Positions 60,582-64,000 of a stretch of DNA of 64,000 nt are shown piece by piece. The position numbers were made by a program, and so were the translations under genes. The notes under the pieces were generated by a model. It saw only the letters and a program-made list of their open reading frames with translations, did no database searches and had not been told where the DNA came from. The stretch is from Chitinophagaceae bacterium (GTDB lineage Bacteria; Bacteroidota; Bacteroidia; Chitinophagales; Chitinophagaceae): contig JAHBTK010000003.1 of the NCBI GenBank assembly GCA_019638625.1, positions 124,001 through 188,000 on the forward strand, given 5' to 3'. The number at the start of each line of letters is the position of its first letter. Position 1 is the stretch's first letter.

Positions 60582-62078
60582 ATGGACATGCATCATCATA
60601 CACCATTCGATCCGAAGAACCCTGATCTCGCCAGTGTAAAAAAGCTGCTGGATCGCCGTACTTTCCTCACCAAAACCAGTATGGGCATCGGCGCAATAGC
60701 CCTGGGTTCCCTGCTGGGTAAATCGCTTTTCGGAAAGGGGAATATGGCGGCGCCTATGGAAGAAGGCGTTACTTCCACGGTATTTCCCAATTACCTGCCC
60801 AAAGCAAAAAGGATCGTGTACCTGTTCCAAAGCGGCGGACCATCACAGTTGGATCTGTTTGACTATAAACCGGAACTTACCAAATACCAGGCCCAGGACC
60901 TCCCGGAATCCATCCGGCAGGGGCAACGCCTGACGGGCATGAGCGCAGAGCAATCTGTTTTTCCCGTGGCTTCCTCTATTTTTAAGTTTGATCAGTACGG
61001 CGAATCCCGGGCATGGGTAAGTGAACTGATGCCGCATACGGCGCAGGTGGTGGATGATCTTTGTTTCGTTAAATCCATGCAAACGGATGCCATTAACCAC
61101 GATCCGGCCATCACTTTTTTACAGAGTGGCAACCAGATCGCCGGACGCCCTTCCATTGGCGCCTGGCTGAGCTATGGGCTGGGATCAGATAATGACAACC
61201 TGCCCACGTTTATTGTTCTCATCAGCAAGAACGGCAGGGGACAACCGCTGATGGCCCGCCTGTGGAGCAATGGCTTCCTGCCCAGCAGGCACCAGGGAGT
61301 AGAGTTCCGTTCGGGGAAAGATCCCGTATTGTTCCTCGGCAACCCGGAAGGATACGATGGCAAAGATCGTGGGGAAATGCTGGATTATCTGAAGAAGCTG
61401 AACCGGCTTCAGCATGATACCTATAGCGACCCGGAGATCAATACCCGGATCGCGCAATATGAAATGGCTTACCGTATGCAGACCTCCGTGCCGGAAGTGA
61501 CCGATATGAGCGATGAACCGGATTGGGTATACGAAATGTATGGCGAAGAAAGCCGCGACCCCGGCACCTTTGCCGCCAATTGCCTGCTGGCAAGAAGACT
61601 GCTGGAAAAAGATGTGAAGTTTGTGCAGCTCTATCACCAGGACTGGGATCACCATGGTAACCTGCCGGGTGGATTAAGAGCACAGTGTAAGCAAACTGAC
61701 CGGGCAAGTGCGGCTTTAATTAAAGACCTTAAACAAAGAGGGCTGCTGGAAGATACCCTCGTGGTTTGGGGAGGAGAATTTGGCAGGACCGTATACTCGC
61801 AAGGCAAACTCTCCCCCGATAATTACGGAAGAGATCATCACCCACGTTGCTTCACCATGTGGATGGCAGGCGCCGGTGTGAAACCCGGTTTTACCTACGG
61901 AGAAACGGATGATTTCGGATACAACGTAACAAAAGATGCCGTACATGTACATGATTTTCATGCTACCCTGCTGCACCTTTTTGGTATCAACCACGAACAA
62001 CTGACCTATAAATACCAGGGCCGGCGTTTCCGGCTGACGGACGTGCACGGGCACATTGTAAAAGATATTTTGACCTGA
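60582..62078 (+). CDS. DUF1501 family protein, Tat-exported
   Basis: The 498-residue protein from the ATG at 60582 has a late Tat motif (DRRTFLTKTSMGIGAIALG, about 24-42), as usual in this family. The DUF1501 domain resembles the alkaline phosphatase/sulfatase superfamily: KRIVYLFQSGGPSQLDLFD, a His/Asp-rich stretch YHQDWDHHGNLPGG, VVWGGEFGRT and DHHPRCFTMW. Its activity is unknown. It is nearly always paired with DUF1553 proteins, as here, where its start is 4 bases after the previous stop. Confidence 0.92.
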   Translation: MDMHHHTPFDPKNPDLASVKKLLDRRTFLTKTSMGIGAIALGSLLGKSLFGKGNMAAPMEEGVTSTVFPNYLPKAKRIVYLFQSGGPSQLDLFDYKPELTKYQAQDLPESIRQGQRLTGMSAEQSVFPVASSIFKFDQYGESRAWVSELMPHTAQVVDDLCFVKSMQTDAINHDPAITFLQSGNQIAGRPSIGAWLSYGLGSDNDNLPTFIVLISKNGRGQPLMARLWSNGFLPSRHQGVEFRSGKDPVLFLGNPEGYDGKDRGEMLDYLKKLNRLQHDTYSDPEINTRIAQYEMAYRMQTSVPEVTDMSDEPDWVYEMYGEESRDPGTFAANCLLARRLLEKDVKFVQLYHQDWDHHGNLPGGLRAQCKQTDRASAALIKDLKQRGLLEDTLVVWGGEFGRTVYSQGKLSPDNYGRDHHPRCFTMWMAGAGVKPGFTYGETDDFGYNVTKDAVHVHDFHATLLHLFGINHEQLTYKYQGRRFRLTDVHGHIVKDILT

Positions 62079-62137
62079 TAATAAAACCGAACCAACAAAA
62101 TAATGCCGGAAAAGGCAGCTAGATAACGACTATTACT

Positions 62138-63244
62138 ATGCGAAAACGAACATTCCTAAAATCTACTGCGCTCATGGCAGCAGCTTCCATCATACAACCG
62201 GCTTCCGTATTCAGCATTTCCAAAAACAGGCAACCAGATGATCCCCTGATCGGGCACGGTTATTTCAGGTATAAGGTACATAAGAACTGGGCCAAGCTGA
62301 GTGTTACCCATACCCCACTGCTGAATTGCCACGAAATGGTAATGGACAGTAAGGGACGCCTGATCATGCTGGGCGATCATACCCACAACAATATCCTGGT
62401 ATTTGACAAAAGCGGTAAGTTGCTGGATGCATGGGGCACCCAGTACCCCGGCGGCCACGGTCTGACCTTATCAAAAGAAGGAGAAGAAGACTTTTTACTG
62501 ATCACCGATTGCGGCTATTTCCTGGACAGGCAGGGACAATGGAAAAGCCAGGCAGGGCAGGTATTCAAAACCACCATTGACGGACGCCTGGTCTTCAATC
62601 TGGGCGATCCGCATGCGATCGGGATCTATAAAGACGATGAAAAATTTATGCCTACCGAAACAGCCGTAGGACCTAACGGTGATATATACGTAGCAGACGG
62701 ATATGGTTCTGACTATATTATCCAATACGACCGGAAGGGAAAATATATCCGGCACTGGGGAGGACACAATAATGCCAACCCCGCCCACAACCTGCAAAAT
62801 GCACATGGTATTACGGTAGATACCCGCGACAAAAATAATCCTGTGCTGATCTGCACCTCCCGGAATGAGCAATGCTTTAAATTTTTTACGCTGGATGGCA
62901 AATACATCAAAACAGTGGAACTGCCCGGGCTTTTCGTGTGTCGCGCCGTGGTAGATGACAGGAATATCTATGCAGGTGTTTGCTGGTCTACCACCAAGGA
63001 GGGAGAAAAATGGAAAAAAGACACCGGTTTTGTAACAATACTCGATGGACAGAACAAAGTGGTATCCAACCCCGGCGGTACCGAACCGCAATATGTGAAT
63101 GGAAAGCTGCAGCCCATGTTCCAGTCTCCGGATAAGGTATTTAACCATGGGCATGATGTATGTGTAGATGAAGATAAGAACCTGTATGTATGCCAGTGGA
63201 ATGCCAATCATACGGCTCCCGTAAAGCTTGAACGCGTTAAATGA
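62138..63244 (+). CDS. Exported NHL/six-bladed beta-propeller protein
   Basis: The 368-residue protein has a Tat-like signal (MRKRTFLKSTALMAAASIIQ) and repeated beta-propeller blades (NNILVFDKSGKLLDAWG, DYIIQYDRKGKYIRHWGG, QCFKFFTLDGKYIKTV), with His residues (GGHGLT, NAHGIT, NHGHDV) at repeat junctions that may bind a metal. Peptidyl-alpha-hydroxyglycine lyase-like propellers have such histidines, but an enzymatic role is not shown. Its stop overlaps the following start (ATGA at 63241-63244). Confidence 0.88.
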   Translation: MRKRTFLKSTALMAAASIIQPASVFSISKNRQPDDPLIGHGYFRYKVHKNWAKLSVTHTPLLNCHEMVMDSKGRLIMLGDHTHNNILVFDKSGKLLDAWGTQYPGGHGLTLSKEGEEDFLLITDCGYFLDRQGQWKSQAGQVFKTTIDGRLVFNLGDPHAIGIYKDDEKFMPTETAVGPNGDIYVADGYGSDYIIQYDRKGKYIRHWGGHNNANPAHNLQNAHGITVDTRDKNNPVLICTSRNEQCFKFFTLDGKYIKTVELPGLFVCRAVVDDRNIYAGVCWSTTKEGEKWKKDTGFVTILDGQNKVVSNPGGTEPQYVNGKLQPMFQSPDKVFNHGHDVCVDEDKNLYVCQWNANHTAPVKLERVK

Positions 63245-64000
63245 TGCTGCTGAACATATTCACGTTTACCGGGAAATTCCATCCGCTGTTTGTGCACCTG
63301 CCGATCGGTTTCCTGCTGCTGGCAGCGTTGCTGCAGTGGGCTGGCGGGCTGCCTGCATATGCCAAAATACGGGTAGCCGTACCTGTTACCTTACTGGCAG
63401 GAGCAATTGCCGGTTTATTTTCCTGCATCACCGGTTACCTTCTCTCACTCGACGGGGGCTACAATACCACTACCCTCAACCTGCATATGTGGATGGGTAT
63501 CGGTACAACAGCGATCGCATTTACCGCCTGGCTGATCAGCATCCGGAAAATACCTTTCGCTTTTTTTCAATCCAAAAAATCGTTGAACCTGTTCCTGGTG
63601 TTGATCGTAGCCGGTATCAGTCTTGCCGGGCACTGGGGCGGCACCTTAACACACGGTGAGGGATACCTGAGCTTTTCAAATACCGATAATGCAACTGCTT
63701 ACCGCGCCCCAATAAGCGATATCAACGGGGCGCTGGTATTCCGGGATATCGTGCAGCCCATCCTGCAACACAAATGCGCTGATTGCCACAATAAGAACAA
63801 GATGAAAGGTGAGTTGTCGCTTCAGGGCTTTGCGCAGATAATGAAGGGAGGCAAACATGGAGAGGTGGTGATGAGCGGCAGACCCGCAGAAAGTGAAATG
63901 ATCAAAAGAGTGCTGCTGGACCCTTCCGATGAAAACTTCATGCCTACCGATGGCAAACCGCCACTTACCGCAGATGAAACAACCCTCATCTCCTGGTGGA
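63241..64000 (+). CDS. DUF2231 membrane protein with planctomycete-type cytochrome domain, C-terminus outside window
   Basis: The open frame from the ATG at 63241 runs off the right window edge (253 codons visible). It has four hydrophobic segments in residues 10-140 (PLFVHLPIGFLLLAALLQW), a DUF2231 pattern, followed by a c-type cytochrome domain with Cys179-Cys182-His183 (CADCH) and the ENFMPTDGKPPLTADE stretch typical of these domains. It overlaps the propeller gene by 4 bases, so all four genes are one operon. An electron-transfer role in the membrane is likely for this member. Confidence 0.85.
   Translation, partial: MMLLNIFTFTGKFHPLFVHLPIGFLLLAALLQWAGGLPAYAKIRVAVPVTLLAGAIAGLFSCITGYLLSLDGGYNTTTLNLHMWMGIGTTAIAFTAWLISIRKIPFAFFQSKKSLNLFLVLIVAGISLAGHWGGTLTHGEGYLSFSNTDNATAYRAPISDINGALVFRDIVQPILQHKCADCHNKNKMKGELSLQGFAQIMKGGKHGEVVMSGRPAESEMIKRVLLDPSDENFMPTDGKPPLTADETTLISWW

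Overview
The window is a stretch of chromosome from a member of the Bacteroidota, most probably of the Chitinophagaceae or close relatives. The evidence is a PorX-type regulator of the type IX secretion system, a fused lpxC-fabZ gene, a fused alpha/beta E1 2-oxoacid dehydrogenase, ECF sigma/FecR signalling, promoters of the TTTG-N(17-20)-TAnnTTTG class, many Tat-exported proteins and moderate G+C. No rRNA, tRNA, CRISPR array, transposase or phage gene was seen.

Layout. 1-433: start of a membrane sensor kinase, cut by the window edge. 594-5.4 kb: gamma-glutamyltransferase, a gene-poor stretch with dispersed intergenic repeats and one small AT-rich lipoprotein gene, an L,D-transpeptidase and a MerR regulator. 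5.4-11.3 kb: M23 peptidase divergent from alaS, then a GH127 arabinofuranosidase. 11.3-14.8 kb: a compact set of genes (amidotransferase, YggS, MarR with four C-terminal cysteines, DUF2024 protein, unknown secreted protein, CPVC thioredoxin-like protein). Its three promoters each carry a copy of the same 8-3-8 palindrome, so it looks like a self-contained regulon. 15-20.3 kb: S46 dipeptidyl-peptidase, metallo-beta-lactamase-fold hydrolase, small conserved protein, porX. 20.4-25.8 kb: HD hydrolase-lpxD pair, DUF2059 protein, outer-membrane barrel, Dps, CE15 esterase. 25.8-29.6 kb: glutamate dehydrogenase, a candidate structured RNA with a terminator, cell-wall amidase, Dabb protein with a detached Tat signal, WXXGXW lipoprotein. 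29.7-39.4 kb: pirin, glmS with a DUF4954 beta-helix protein, DUF502 protein, a very large TPR/transglutaminase protein. 39.5-47 kb: zinc phospholipase C-like protein, an orphan ECF sigma/FecR pair, nagB with a sugar transporter, Tat-exported hydrolase, acyl-CoA-binding protein, TIM-barrel protein. 47.1-56.4 kb: lpxC-fabZ, lpxA, ABC ATPase, deoxyhypusine-synthase-like protein, E1 dehydrogenase, an arginine-type EF-P, a frameshifted membrane cytochrome c, a Tat-exported aminotransferase. 56.4-64 kb: AraC regulator divergent from a four-gene operon of planctomycete-type cytochrome, DUF1501, beta-propeller and DUF2231-cytochrome proteins, cut by the window end.

How genes work together. Envelope building is a recurring theme: lpxD, lpxC-fabZ and lpxA for lipid A; glmS, nagB and the transporter for amino sugars; L,D-transpeptidase, M23 peptidase and amidase for peptidoglycan; PorX for secretion. 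The parts most worth following up are the MarR/Cys4 regulon, the Arg-type EF-P close to a DHS-like gene lacking the catalytic lysine, the DUF1553/DUF1501 cytochrome operon, and the unexplained RNA-like element at about 27.4-27.6 kb.
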